This document shows, piece by piece, positions 39,010 through 51,139 of a stretch of 64,000 nucleotides of DNA; position 1 is the stretch's first letter, and each line of letters begins with the position of its first letter. The translations under genes were made by a program, and so were the position numbers. The notes under the pieces were generated by a model. The model was not told the origin of the DNA, did no database searches, and worked only from the letters and a program-made list of their open reading frames with translations. The DNA comes from Brachionus rotundiformis (lineage: Eukaryota; Rotifera; Eurotatoria; Ploima; Brachionidae), in contig JAESIW010000115.1 in the NCBI GenBank assembly GCA_016802295.1, forward strand, positions 1,036,892 through 1,100,891, in the 5' to 3' direction.

Positions 39010-39369
39010 TTATTTGTTACACATTTGTTTGGACAAGTCAAGTAATGACATATCGGATTCTATGCCTTTTGGAACAGCATTTGAAGATTGGGTCTCATTG
39101 AGTTGTATTTTCAGTGCTCCAGCAGTTTTTAAAGGCCTCCCTTTTTTATGGTTCGATTGAATCAATCGAACCATTTTAATGTTCTTTCCAACTGAGTCGA
39201 GCTGCGATCGCTATTTGATGATTTCAAAATTCCAAGTAATGTTATCTAATTGGAGATTTTTAATTAATCTTTTAAACTATTCATTAGTTTTGGAAGAACT
39301 TATTTAATTTTTTCGCTAATGCTTCAGCGTCATCGGCTGTATCACTAAATTGATTTGCTAAAATGCTTA
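39010..39369 (-). pseudogene. Unrecognised small gene or gene remnant with broken frame
   Basis: Three minus-strand pieces look coding. 39369-39300 gives SILANQFSDTADDAEALAKK then LN, between a possible acceptor (TTCAG) and donor (AAGTTC). About 39223-39160 gives RSSTQLERTLKWFD and then a stop. 39150-39010 in another frame gives HKKGRPLKTAGALKIQLNET and continues to a stop, with an AT-hook-like GRPLK. The second and third pieces belong together only if one base is gained or lost, and the break lies exactly in the palindrome 39148-39174. I do not recognise the family. It could be a live gene with an unseen intron rather than a pseudogene. Confidence 0.4.
39148..39174. repeat. 27-base near-perfect palindrome
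   Basis: Arms ATGGTTCGATTGA (39148-39160) and TCAATCGAACCAT (39162-39174) are exact reverse complements around a single central A. It coincides with the frame break of the small minus-strand gene remnant. Confidence 0.85.
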
Positions 39370-40712
39370 CTGAATTAGACTTTTTAAAAGCTTACATTTT
39401 TACTTTTCACAAAATTTTGATAATTTTCAAAGATAAAAAATTTAGTTACTCGGTTTAAAATTAGTTTTCTTTAATGAAAGAATTGCTTTTTAACACTAGA
39501 AAAGCCGGCTGATTAATTACAAAAATTTCAAATTATGATATCAAAAGAAACAGAAAAAATTGTTTTAAAAAATATGATTTAAAAATTTTAGTACTTCAGG
39601 TTTAATTTAAATTTGTTTGAGTAATTTTTGATAACTTCTTTGAGATATTATTCTAGTTTATATTTTTTAAAAAGGGGTTTTACAAACTACTCGGGTTTTC
39701 AAGTTATAAAAAGTAGTCTCAATTAGTTAAAAGTAGAGGCTTTCTAATTAACTTAGTGTAAAATATTTTATTTATGTATAATCTTATATATTGGGGTATT
39801 CTAATCAAGGGAGAAAATTAAAATTTTGGTATCGATTTTTATGGTCCATTAAGGTTTAACCGAGTCAAACAGTTTAACGAAAAATGCATGGTCATTTTTC
39901 TGGCATGGTTAATTTTTTTAAAGTTAATCATTCATTTATTGGGCAAAAGTTTTAAAAATAAGTAAACTTTTTTAATTTTTGGCTTAAGATTTATACTTTT
40001 CAATGTATTAATGGTATGAATACAAATTGTTAATATTGATATTTCTTGGAAAAGAGATTTATACTTCTGGTTGTTTTCGTATCATTCATACTTTTCATAC
40101 TCCTGATATTGCAGATAATTAAAAAAGTATTTAATTTAAAATTTTTCTAAAATTAAGTGAAAGTTTAAAATGTCTAGCTTGACCAAGACATGATCAAACC
40201 AACATTCAGGATATTTCCAACCAAAGGTCCCATATAAAAAATTAAAGCAAAATATTTCAAATCAACAAATCAAGGAAAAACAAGCCAAGTTGTCAGTACT
40301 TGGAATTCATTGCCTAAAGTGCTTTCACCAATCTAAATTAATCGAGACAATGTTAAGTTTATTTTGCATCTTGTAAAAAATAGCATTCATAATCAATAAT
40401 GGTAACAAGTACACATATGAAATGAATAATAAAAAAATGTATAAATTCAATCAATGGTAAGAACAAAAATGAAGATATTTTAATTTACGAAATTACTTAT
40501 GTATAACAGAAGAAATTAATTAGCATGTATTCCCATTTTTCAAATTAATTATCGGCCATTTTAACCATATATTGTTAGATGAAAATTAAATTGACCGCTT
40601 AAACTTTTGATCCTTCATTTTGCTGACTCGTTAAAAAAATTGTATAATATAAAGACCAGTTCATCTAATACTTCTTACAGTTACAACTTTCCACGGTTCA
40701 AAACAGTGAAAA
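39370..40712. other. Intergenic, upstream of DRAP1
   Basis: AT-rich sequence with no further exons recognised for the small minus-strand remnant and no other feature. The DRAP1 promoter should lie in its last few hundred bases. Confidence 0.45.
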
Positions 40713-41288
40713 ATGCCCTACAAGAAACGCCTTATTGCCCGTTTCCCGCCAGTAATTATCTATTATCATAAACCAAATCAATCTTCAAAATAATTCACTT
40801 TTTTTTTCAGGCCCGTATCAAAAAAATAATGCAAATGGACGATGATGTTGGCAAAGTATCCTCCCAAGTTCCTGTCATGGTCTGTAAGTACACATTTTAA
40901 TTATTCTTTTACTTGTTTGTTTTTCTAGGTTAACAATTTTTTTAGCCAGGGCATTGGAAAGATTTTTGGAATACATCATGCTGTCCAGCGCTGAAATAAC
41001 CAATTCCAAAGACGCCAAAACACTTACCTCACAACACATACTAGAAGTAATTACAAACGATTCGAGGCTTAGTTTTTTAAAAGATGCTGCACTCAAGAGC
41101 TGTCAGCTTGCCAATGGCAATCAGTCAAATGAAGCCGGTGCCAGTTTTTCCAGTAGGAAAGAGCATAAATCCACCAATCGGGAGAATACCAAACAGTCTG
41201 AAGAAGTATAGTTTATTTTTTTGATTATTTTTCTTAAATTTATTGAGTTTATTTGAAGAATGATGACGAGTCCGAAGATTATGAGTGA
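40713..41288 (+). CDS. DRAP1: DRAP1 / NC2-alpha, TBP-repressor histone-fold subunit
   Basis: NC2-alpha pairs with DR1 (NC2-beta) through a histone fold, binds TBP on promoters and controls Pol II initiation. Exons: 40713-40751, 40811-40883, 40946-41205, 41259-41288; 133 residues. The start MPYKKRLIARFPPARIKKIM matches the family's N-terminus and first helix. The fold continues with DDVGKVSSQVPVMVSRALER, FLEYIMLSSAEITNSKDAKT and LTSQHILEVI. The C-terminal part after about residue 90 is polar and ends with a tiny acidic exon (NDDESEDYE). It is shorter than the human protein (about 205 residues), lacking the long Pro-rich tail. Introns are 53-62 bases. Confidence 0.92.
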
Positions 41289-41362
41289 AATTTCTCTCCT
41301 CCAATTATGTCCTTGTCATATATATTTTTTTTATATATTATAAATATTTTTTGTTTTTTTTT

Positions 41363-41890
41363 TAATCTAGATTCAGGTCTGTTTAATGTATAAAATATTT
41401 TAGAAAGTTTTAATAAACAAGAAATAAATATTCCATAATTAATTCCATTCTTTATTTCAATTGACCGATTTATCAATTCAAATATTTAAAATCAAAATTC
41501 TTATTTTTTACCAACTTAAGCCTTTAAGGACCATGTTTAAAAACTTAAAACTGGCATAGCTCTAAAGTCTAGAAAATAAAATTGTCTTATTTTATGTTAG
41601 TACTTCTTGTTTAAATTGGATCGATGCAGAGTCGATTTTAAACAAAAAAGTTTTTTCTATTTTTTTCAATGGTCCTAAAAACGGGTGACCAAATAAACGG
41701 CAAATTTTTGCCAAGGTCTCCAACTTTTTGAAAAAAAAATCTTATCATTTTTGCTTATCTTTTATTTAATCTATATTTAGTCTGTTTAGTTTATTAAAAT
41801 TTTAGAAAGTTTTAATGATCTATCAGACAAGAAAAAATGCTGAATTTTTAAATTCAATTTTAAGTCAAATATTTAAAATTACAATTCTTT
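41363..41890. repeat. Diverged direct duplication in DRAP1 3' flank
   Basis: Sequence at about 41363-41502 resembles that at about 41767-41890. Both run from TAATCTA through GTCTGTTTA, TTTTAGAAAGTTTTAAT, an ACAAGAAA block and CAAATATTTAAAAT to AATTCTT. The copies are about 400 bases apart and have small insertions and substitutions. No coding sequence is visible in either. Confidence 0.55.
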
Positions 41891-43596
41891 TTTTAATCAA
41901 ATTAAATTTTGTTAAACAATTTTTAATGAATTAAAACTAATTCAGTTCATTTTTATTAAAAAAATTAAATTTTTTAATCCTTAATAATAAAATGTTTATA
42001 TTAATTTTTTTTCATATTCTTTTGCTTTCATATTTACTTGTTATATTTTTTGACCCCTATTCTCTCAGTGTTTATTCTTTGTAAAATTACTTAATTAAAT
42101 TAATTTAAAAATAGATAAGCAAAAATTTATTTAGATGTTTTGATTGAAATTTTTGTAACATAATTAATAATTGTATTTATTTTCTTAATCATTTTTTGTG
42201 GAGCACTTGGTAAGTACTATTTTTAAAAAATAGTGAAGAAATTTCCATTTTCAGATTCCTCCTTGAAGATATCTTAGAAATCAAATTAAAAATTTGACAG
42301 CTTAACAACGATTTTAGCATCACAAGGCTTATCCACAAGCGTTAAGTCTAACAAACCGGGAACCTGAATATAAAAAATTAGATACAAATAAAAAGTTCAG
42401 CAAAAAGTTAATTCTATTTTTAAACTTCCATTTTTTAAGTAACTTTATTTTTACCATATTTTCAAAGTGTCTTTTTCACATCATCAATATTTAGCTTTTG
42501 TAAACTATGTAGCTTAAAAAAACTGATTCGTCAAAAAATTTTCTTTATTTAAAAAATTTAAATTAATTAAAATCAAAAAATTGTATTTTCTAATCATAAA
42601 TTTAAGTAATCATTCCAATAAATCTAATTAAGCATCCATTTTTAATGTAATTTGATAAATTCTTTTCTTAATCATTTTCTTTAGTTATGTCGACGAATTC
42701 ATCAAATTCGTCTGTTGCCAATGATTTCCTGGTTTAAATTAATGGATTGTCCCAATTTTTGATAGTGAGTCTTTTGTTCTTGAAGATTTAAAAAAGCTCT
42801 TCTCTTGCTTGCCATGTTTTAAACATTCACTTCAAATATTCTAATTAATTTAATATATGAATTCAATACATTTTCCCATCTAGACCACTTATTATTCTAT
42901 CAACATAGCATTTAGAATATTATATCACCGAAATAATATTAAAAATACTTAAATAAAATAATTGATTTATTTTTACCATGTATAATTTATTTTTTTAAAG
43001 GTAAAAATAAATAGTATTGATTTGAATTTTTAATTATATTTCCTTTAGAATTCTTAATTTGAACATAAGAGAACTTTTTACTTTTAATTTAATGTTTTTA
43101 TTGTTTTTCTATATAAAGATTTTAATTTAAAAAATTTTGTTAATTGATGTATTTAAATCGTTTAAAAAATCTTTAATTATTTATTTTGCTATTACGTTAA
43201 AAAAATTAATTTTAAATTGAGATTTTTAAGACTTTTTGCGTAAAAAATTGGCGTTTTTTGTTTCAAAAATGTGCTTAATTATTTTTATTTATTATTAATG
43301 GACAAAATTATTAAATCAGTCGCGAAAAAAGTCCATAATTAATTCTACATCATTTGATGAGATAAGTGGCATCCATTGATACATTTATTAGATGTGTTTA
43401 ACGATTATTGAAATTACTTTTTTGTTTTTTAGAATATATGTTTTCAATTAGATAAAAAAATTAAAGTTTATTTTGTTTTAATAAGACAAAAATATAATTT
43501 TACGTTCTTTAAATAAATAAAAATATTCATAATAATTTTTGATAATCTTCTCTTGAAAAATAATTTGATTAATAATAATCTTAAATTAAAATTAAA
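41891..43596. other. Intergenic, upstream of Abi
   Basis: Apart from the possible orphan exons between 42286 and 42815, this is AT-rich with no recognised gene. Confidence 0.45.
42286..42363 (-). other. Possible orphan terminal exon
   Basis: On the minus strand an acceptor (TATTCAG) at 42366-42364 precedes a 26-codon open stretch, VPGLLDLTLVDKPCDAKIVV and then KLSNF, stop. Its composition is coding-like against the AT-rich surroundings. A second coding-like patch lies upstream on the same strand at about 42815-42670. There one frame starts MASKRRAFLNLQEQKTHYQK and another reads ATDEFDEFVDITKEND. I could not join the pieces in frame, and I do not recognise them. Confidence 0.25.
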
Positions 43597-45379
43597 ATGC
43601 AGCTACAAGGCGATTTGAATATAAACTTTGGTCAAATTAAAACTTTGGTAGACTCTGAAATTCAAGAGAACTCTAAAAAACTATCAGATAATGTAAGCAA
43701 CTTGGAAAAAGTGGCCCAATACTGCGAAGACATCTACGTTAATTCCAAGGACGGAGACAAACAGCATTTACTCAACGAAACAAGAAGCTTTACCGCCCAG
43801 GCTTTGGCCAGCGTTGCATACCAAATTCATATTTTGGCAAATAATTTTCTCACTCTTTTCGATATCCAGTCGAACTTGTTGGATGACATGGGTGTATCTA
43901 TTCACCACTTGGCTCATGATGTCAGCATACACAAAGAAAAAGTGGCCAGACGAGAGATTGGTGTGTTGACTACCAACAAATGTCTTGTGCGAACATCAAA
44001 AGTCAAGAAGCCAGATGTTGAGGAAAAACCAGTCAAATATATCCGTAAGGGTATTGATTATTCCATTTTGGATGATGTTGGTCATGGTGTCAAAATAAAT
44101 AGACAACAAGACCAATTGTCAAAAATTGTCGTAGGACGGCAAAATTCCTACACCAGTAACCATTCAATTAATTCGAGTCAATTAAAAACACCAGAGGTTT
44201 CCAGCACGCCCCCGTTAATTCTAAAATCAATGAATGTTAATGTAAATAATGGAATGGGGACTATTAGGTCAAGCAATTCGAATTCGATTTACAGAACTCC
44301 GGTAATACCACCGTCAGTGCCCACCGAGTATCTTAGCCGACAGGAATTGGGGATTTATTCGTCTAAGAAAGAGCTTAATCAGAGTGCTGGTACGGAATCG
44401 CTATCCGGGGCCTATGGTGGCATGTCATACAGAAGACCATCTCAGAACAACAGCCTAAATCAAGGTGTATCCGAGTACTCGGACACAATTGACAGAAGAA
44501 CAGGCAATGCTTATTTACAACAATTAGGAAGTTATCCTGCTAATTCGGTTGGCTACGCTTCTGGCAAAGATATTGGTATTATAAGAACCAATTTGAACAA
44601 TATAGATTATGCAACTAGTGGAACCATTTACAGACGACCACAGCTTCACTCGTCCGTTTATGAAAGATCCAATTCAAACCAGGGCGACAGCTCGAACTAT
44701 GGCCCTGGGTTAAAGACTCAATTTAATAGAACAGATAGTCAAAAGAGCAATCAAATGGCCAATCAATCAATTTTAAGCAATGCAAGCTCAATACATGGCT
44801 TGCCACCTCCACCAATTCTCTTCTCTGGCCTAAGAAACAACCCAGACAGCTCATCTGTCAATGGAGAGGCCAACTTTGGCAACAATTTGTTTGAAAACGA
44901 TTTCGAAGAAGATGAAGATGACGAATACATTCCAAATTGGGTGCCCATTGACAGGTGTCTTGAAAAAGTGATCACTCTCTTCGACTACGAAGGCCTTCGA
45001 GATGACGAGCTCACATTCAAAGAAAATATGTACATTTATGTTATAAAAAAAAATGATGACCATTGGTACGAGGGTATCATGAAAACAGAGAATGGAGAAA
45101 TTGTTCAAGGTAAGGAAAATTAATTAATAAAATATTCAATTTTAAAAGTTGAGTTTTTTCTTTGTTAATAAACAGAAAATACTTTAAAATTAAGCTTATT
45201 ATGCTAAAATTAAAATAAAAAGAGTAAAAAGCTAATTAATTTTTATTTTAGTTAAATAGGTTTGAATTAATTTGAAAAGCTAAAATTTAAAATTTATCAT
45301 TTCTTAAGGTTTGTATCCGTACAATTATGCACGATGCGTGAAACGTTTTGTTGAAGACCCGAGAGTTACTCAATGTTAA
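43597..45379 (+). CDS. ABI: Abl interactor (Abi), WAVE regulatory complex subunit
   Basis: Abi is a core subunit of the WAVE complex that activates Arp2/3 at the actin cortex, and it links to Abl kinase through its SH3 domain. Exons 43597-45109 and 45309-45379 (phase 1) give 527 residues, close to the family size. Conserved N-terminal region: NLEKVAQYCEDIYVNS, AQALASVAYQIHILANNFL, then the signature IHKEKVARREIGVLTTNK (about 111-128) and PVKYIRKGIDYSILDDVGHG (146-164). The middle is a long Ser/Asn/Tyr-rich disordered region. Near its end is a short proline stretch (GLPPPPILF) of the kind bound by SH3 or profilin. The C-terminal SH3 starts at about residue 457 (KVITLFDYEGLRDDELTFKE; DDHWYEGI) and is finished by exon 2 (GLYPYNYARCV). 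The intron splits the SH3 coding sequence. Confidence 0.95.
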
Positions 45380-45546
45380 TCAATTGAACAAAATAGTTTG
45401 AATTAGTTAAAAAATCTATAGATACACTTAAATTGCATAAAATTAAGCTTTTTTTATTTTGATTTTTTTTCTAGTTAAAAATTAATAAACAAATAATTTT
45501 TTTTCTATTATTATTATTATTATTTTTAATATTAAATGAGTCTTGC

Positions 45547-45777
45547 TCAAATAAAAGCGTCAAACTCAAACCATTTTTTATGTTTATCATTTATTTGAAT
45601 CTTTGAAATTTTTTGAAAAGATATCCAGGTAAAACGACCATTAAACCTGACACCAAGATCAGCAAAATGTCTTTTTACCAAAAATAAATAAGACAATTTA
45701 TAATATGGCTTGAGATTAATTAAAGCCAAGCCTAATTTTCCAGAATTAACTTCAAATGTTATCTTGGGCTTCGCTAA
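45547..45777 (-). other. Unrecognised open stretch, possible terminal exon or pseudogene
   Basis: The minus strand from 45777 reads LAKPKITFEVNSGKLGLALI and on through FADLGVRFNGRFTWISFQKI to a stop at 45547 (76 codons plus stop). Immediately upstream in the same frame is TELLELGG followed by TAG. That TAG could be either a stop in a decayed gene or the AG of a splice acceptor. Base composition is coding-like. I do not recognise the protein and see no partner exon. Confidence 0.3.
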
Positions 45778-48700
45778 CTACCCGCCAAGCTCAAGAAGCT
45801 CCGTTTAAAAAAATTATTTAATTTAGAAAAATTGCATTGATTGCTTTTATTGGTAGGTTTCCATTAAGAAATTTTTAATTTAAGAAATCTGGTACAAAAA
45901 TAACTAATTATTTTATACTTTTATTATTTAAAGTAGAACTGTGGGTATAGAAATTTTCGTTTAATCAACGTTTCTAATTATAAGTGGCTGATTAAAGCAA
46001 AAATTTCACCCAGTTTAAAAACATATCTATGTTAGACTACTCGAACAATCAAATTTATACAAATTAAATTAATTATCAGTAGTTAAAACTAAAAATTACA
46101 ACCAGAATTATCAAGATTCTTGTTTGGTCTTAGAATATTAAATTAATTACTTTTGTAAATTTTTTTGTTTTAGCAATTCAAATATTTACAATAAGTCTAC
46201 TTCCGACTGTTGTTTCAAGAGAATTGTTTGCAATCAAGGAAATTATTTGCCAACAAAAAAAACCTAAAATTAAACCCGGTCTAATCAATTCTTCATTTGC
46301 AATCAAAATTTGTTGCCAAAAGGTCTCTAAATTGGTTACATAACCCATTTTTTTAGAAATTGTGATAATTAAAGTTCCGTAAATTTTAAAAAAATGTCTA
46401 ATGACAAGATGAAAGACAAGAATTGGATTAAATACGGAAAAGAAATTAATTTTATCAATTAGCTCTCGATTTCAAATTAAATCCAAATATAGGCCTGAAA
46501 TTCGGCACAACTTAAAATCGATACCAAATATACTTTTAAACGTGATTAATAATCGATTAAAATTTAGCTTCAAAATTTTTTTAAGAATTTTTAATTGCTT
46601 TGCTACTTTTCAATTTACTTAACATCGATTTTCATGTTTTTAAACAGTCTTATTGACATCATTTAGGCACAAAATTCCACTTGCGTAATTTAAAGAAACA
46701 ATTAAATTTAGTAAATTTTAATTAAAATTAGTATCCTATAAAATTGATTTTAAAATATATGATAACTAAATGATAGTTGACTGTTTGTCAACAGGAAGAG
46801 TATATTTATTTTTTTGGCAAAAAAAATATTTGACTATTTGACTATTTGGAAGAATTTTTCAATCTAAATAAAAAGTATTGAAATACAAATCAATAATCAA
46901 TTTAAAAATTAGACTAAGATATTGGTAACCTGTTTAGAATGTTGAATTTAGTACGTAATTTCTGTCAAGAAGTGTTTTTAATAATTGCAGCATTTAAGTG
47001 TTTTTTTTTCTAATTTTCAATAAATTCCTAGAGGTTTGTTTAATATTCTAAATACTAAAAAAACTTATTAAAATACACTTCTGCCAAAGAAGATTATTTG
47101 ATGCTGATTTGAGCGCATTTTTGGCTAAGCTTATTCAGTTAATTTGATTAGGATAAGTAGTTTTTGTTTTATGTTCCATTTAGATACATTTGGTAATATT
47201 TTTTTAGGATGAAAAATTTATTTTTGGCTTTGGTAAAAAATAATTTTTCCTATTCAGATAAAATATTAAAAAATATAATAACTAAATAAAAAAAACTCCA
47301 ATTAATTAAGCTTATATTAAAAATAACATCTATTAATTAGAACATTCACAAATCGCTTGGCTAACTTCTGTTCCGCTATTTGACTAGTTTGCTTTTTTCT
47401 TATATTTTCATATGAAAATTTATTTTACAATTTAATAATTATGAACAATTTGGTTCGAATGTGTAATATTTGAGTCGTCAAGTGCAAATAATTTAATTAA
47501 TCTTGATATTTTAAAATGATTTTATTTTATTTTTATATCAGTTATTTATATCATAATTAAATAGTAGTATTAGCCATTTTTTTATAAATAGACGAAATAT
47601 TCAAAATTGTAGATCATTTTGTTCCAAGGACTTTTTATTTTCTTTATTAATAAATATCAAATTTCACAAGTTGAATTTAATTTAAAAATTTTTAAAAAAC
47701 ACGACATGAGAATAATTAACAATCTTGTCAACTGATATCTATATTATAATTTTGTATTTTTCCTTTTATCAGTTATTCATTTTTTTAGTTGTAATTTTGA
47801 CTAAAAGATTGTCATACTTTACTTTTTCATTTAGATTCTTGACTCATAATTTAAATGAGATAAAGAAACAATATAATTTTTTTAAATTTCAAGATCTTTT
47901 ACAAGTGTAAAAACTTTTAGGAAATGTTCTTTTATAAGGATTAAATTAATAATTATTAGAATTAGTCTTTTGTTTCTTAAAATTGATTCACATTAACAAA
48001 ATAAATGAACCATGTTTGAGGTAAACAATTTTTTGTTAAAACGGAGGCAATGTCATTGATGCTATTAATTCCAGTTTGTTAATTATCTTAAACTTTATAT
48101 TTATTTAAACCGATCGAGTTTTTAAGTCTAAGATTAAAGTGTTGTTTAATTTCTGGTGATTAAATGTTAATTGCTTTAGAAGTAATGTTATTGAAAATAT
48201 TTTTTAAATAATAGTTAAAAAAGATAATTTTCTTGATATCTTAAGCCACTTTTTAGTTCCTATTAATTTTTAAACCTTTCGAAGTAGAAAAAAAAGAGTA
48301 AAAAAAGAGTTAGCTTGATATTTTTTCGGCTAATAACTAAATATCTGATATAAATAATTTTATAAAATTAATCTAGCACTGAGTTCTGATATTTGTTTTA
48401 TGATTGTTTAAAATATGTTTCCGTATAATGGTCTATACGAACTAGTCTAAATTTAAACTTTATCCTTTACTTTTTATATTGACTTAAAATTAATATTTAA
48501 TAGATTTATAAAAATCTAATATCAGATTTTTTGCTCATGTTTTCTCGGTCCTAATTTAAATATTTACTCAATACTCGACAAAATTTTCCATTACTGTTAA
48601 CAAGCTTTTAATTAAATATTAAAAATTGACAAAAAACGAAACTTAAGACATTATCTATATTTTATTTGCGTTTTTCTAGCAGGCAAAAAATTCGAATAAT

Positions 48701-49423
48701 TTTATTCTATAACAGCAAGTTAATCTTTAAATTTAGCTTTGGCAATTCGGCTCACTTGTCGCAGACAAGCGTTCCAATATCTGGACTTGATTTTTAATTT
48801 TTATATTCTTGAATTCAATCGGAATTTTAGACAATATTAAACTAAATTTAGATTTATGGAAATTTTTTTTAGAGTAAAAGGATCTCAAGCAGAATATACC
48901 AATTCCTGAATTTGCATCCTAATTAATTGTTTAGATTGTCATGGAATTAAAAATAGCAACATATTGACAAGCTTATTATCTAATTATTTTCTGATCTAGT
49001 TAAATTTTTCATTTGAATTTTTTTCTCAATACTTAATAATTGATTAAATTTTTGTTTGCTTTATTTTTTTAGTTGTTCATAAGTTTTTCATCATTTAAAT
49101 CAACAGTAAACGTCTTTCATCTTACACAAGCTTTAAAATGCACTCATTTATTAAATTAATTTGCTTATTTTTAAACTACTATCTTTTTTTCTAAGCATAA
49201 GAGATAACTTTTTTTTTGTTGGCGAATATTCTTTAATTATTTTCTCTTAATAATTTTCTCAATGTGAACAAAAATTGAAGTAAATTTATATTTGATTGAA
49301 AATTTTATTTATTCTATTATTGTTTTAAATGATAATTATAAATTGTTTTATTTATTCTTAGAGAAAAATAAATTTAACCAAGCTTTATTTTATTTTCAAT
49401 TGGAATGATTCACTGAGCATAAA
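45778..49423. other. Long intergenic region between Abi and GPCR
   Basis: About 3.6 kb of AT-rich sequence with no exon, RNA gene or repeat that I can support. The intronless GPCR presumably has its promoter, and possibly a non-coding 5' exon, here. Confidence 0.5.
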
Positions 49424-50899
49424 ATGTCATTAGCGATAAATTTGACCATTTTTTTGAACAAGATGAACAGCTCAAGACCAAATATTGAGCAAAATTCGCA
49501 AACAATTCTTTCCGCAATTGCCCAATTTTTGAACTCTTATTACACAATGTTTATTATTGTGGTAGGCCTAATTGGCAACTCGATCACAATAGTGATTTTC
49601 TGGCGCACCACATTGACACACACCAAAAAAACCAGCTTTTACCTTATCAGTTTGGCCCTGAGTGATATTGGATTTTTAGTTATTCTTTTTTTTAAGTACT
49701 GGGACGATCATCAAGTGCTGATGACATTTTCCAAGCATGGCATAGCCTGCAAATTAAGCGTATATCTTGGCTACATATTCAATTTTCTATCTTGCAGTCT
49801 GATATTCACATTCACCTTGCAACGATTGTTTGTCATTTGTTTTCCGCTTCGAGTCAACTTTTTAAACTTGGAAAATGGCTCCAAAATTCTGGTCATACTT
49901 CTTTTTTTATTCGCTTGTTTATTCTACGGAGTGACTTTGTTCATGTTTGACGTGAAGACCCATTATCAAGACAACACCACCATGTATTGCACTGCCAAAG
50001 AGGGCTTTGACCAACAGGTAGAACAATTCAACTTTTTGGATTCCCTCTTTACTTTGATTATACCATTCTTTGGCTTGCTGATCATGAACGCCATTATTAT
50101 TCAAACATTGAAAAAGTCCAACTACAATTTTGTGATCAGAACTTCGAACAACCACTTTACATTTGAGCCAAACAATTCATTAAATGCAGCAAATAGGAAA
50201 AATTTGGAAATTTTGTACAAAGTTCAGGATGGTGTTAGCACTGGCACCGGACCTGCCGAAATACAGAATCAACTGAGAAGAAAAAGCATTTTAAAAAATA
50301 CAATTTTTTCCAAGAAATCAAATTTTGATGACTCAATGAACAACTCGGCCATAATTGGTTCCAGAGACCAAGCTGTTAGCACTAGATCAAACTGTTTCAA
50401 TTTTAGTAAAAATGAGTTGAAAGATGGATCTTCTGGTTCAAAGCATTCGCCCAAACATTCCTGTCGGAGACAGTCAATGGTTAAAAATTCAAGTATAACA
50501 AAGCAAGATCTTGACAAAAAAAACTCTGCCGAATTGTCCAGTCTAATGGGCAAGAAAAATGACTTCAAATCTCGGACTAGCTTCAAAATTGGCGGCTCCA
50601 AAACCAACTCAGTATCGCGCAAGGTTACCAAAATGCTTATTGTTGTCTCAACTACTTTTTTAATTTTAAATTTACCAGTTCATTCTATAAATGTTTACAT
50701 AACCATTCGGATATTTATCACCGGAGAAAATTATGTATATCCGGTTGAGTTTGAGCTTAGAGAAATATTTCATAGTTTGTTCTACACTTCATTTTCGTGT
50801 AACTTTCTTCTATATTCTATATCAGGCGCCACTTTTAGAACCGAGTTCAAAAGACTGCTTGTAAAGCTTTTCAAATTAAAATTAAAAAACTCTAAATAG
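49424..50899 (+). CDS. Class A (rhodopsin-like) G-protein-coupled receptor, intronless
   Basis: 491 residues in one exon; a second ATG at codon 14 is a possible start. Seven hydrophobic segments lie at about 41-60, 72-91, 112-136, 153-173, 204-226, 401-424 and 446-468. Class A marks: GN in TM1 (GLIGNS, Asn52), LALSD in TM2 (Asp81), Cys109 at the start of TM3 with Cys189 in the second extracellular loop, and R134 in TM3. The DRY box is QRL (TLQRLFVICFPLR). The TM6 CWxP is LNLP. The TM7 NPxxY is NFLLY. Asn residues near the N-terminus (NSS at 15-17) are possible glycosylation sites. The third intracellular loop is unusually long, about 170 residues, and rich in Ser, Asn and Lys with RRKS and RRQS kinase-type sites. 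A peptide ligand would be my guess, but the sequence does not name one. Confidence 0.9.
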   Translation: MSLAINLTIFLNKMNSSRPNIEQNSQTILSAIAQFLNSYYTMFIIVVGLIGNSITIVIFWRTTLTHTKKTSFYLISLALSDIGFLVILFFKYWDDHQVLMTFSKHGIACKLSVYLGYIFNFLSCSLIFTFTLQRLFVICFPLRVNFLNLENGSKILVILLFLFACLFYGVTLFMFDVKTHYQDNTTMYCTAKEGFDQQVEQFNFLDSLFTLIIPFFGLLIMNAIIIQTLKKSNYNFVIRTSNNHFTFEPNNSLNAANRKNLEILYKVQDGVSTGTGPAEIQNQLRRKSILKNTIFSKKSNFDDSMNNSAIIGSRDQAVSTRSNCFNFSKNELKDGSSGSKHSPKHSCRRQSMVKNSSITKQDLDKKNSAELSSLMGKKNDFKSRTSFKIGGSKTNSVSRKVTKMLIVVSTTFLILNLPVHSINVYITIRIFITGENYVYPVEFELREIFHSLFYTSFSCNFLLYSISGATFRTEFKRLLVKLFKLKLKNSK

Positions 50900-51139
50900 A
50901 TCAACCTATTTTCCAACCAGTGAAAAATATAAGAGATTATATAGTTGGCAAATATTTTGCTTTTTATGTTCTTGACAAGAAGAAAATCATTTTTTTATAT
51001 TTATTCCGGTTATATTTTTTTCTAATTGTTCAATAGGATATTAATTATTGTGCGGAAATGATTTTTGTTAAAAATTTTTATTTATGTTAAAATAAATTTA
51101 TAAAATATATCTTATTTTTTAAATTTTACTTATCCATAA

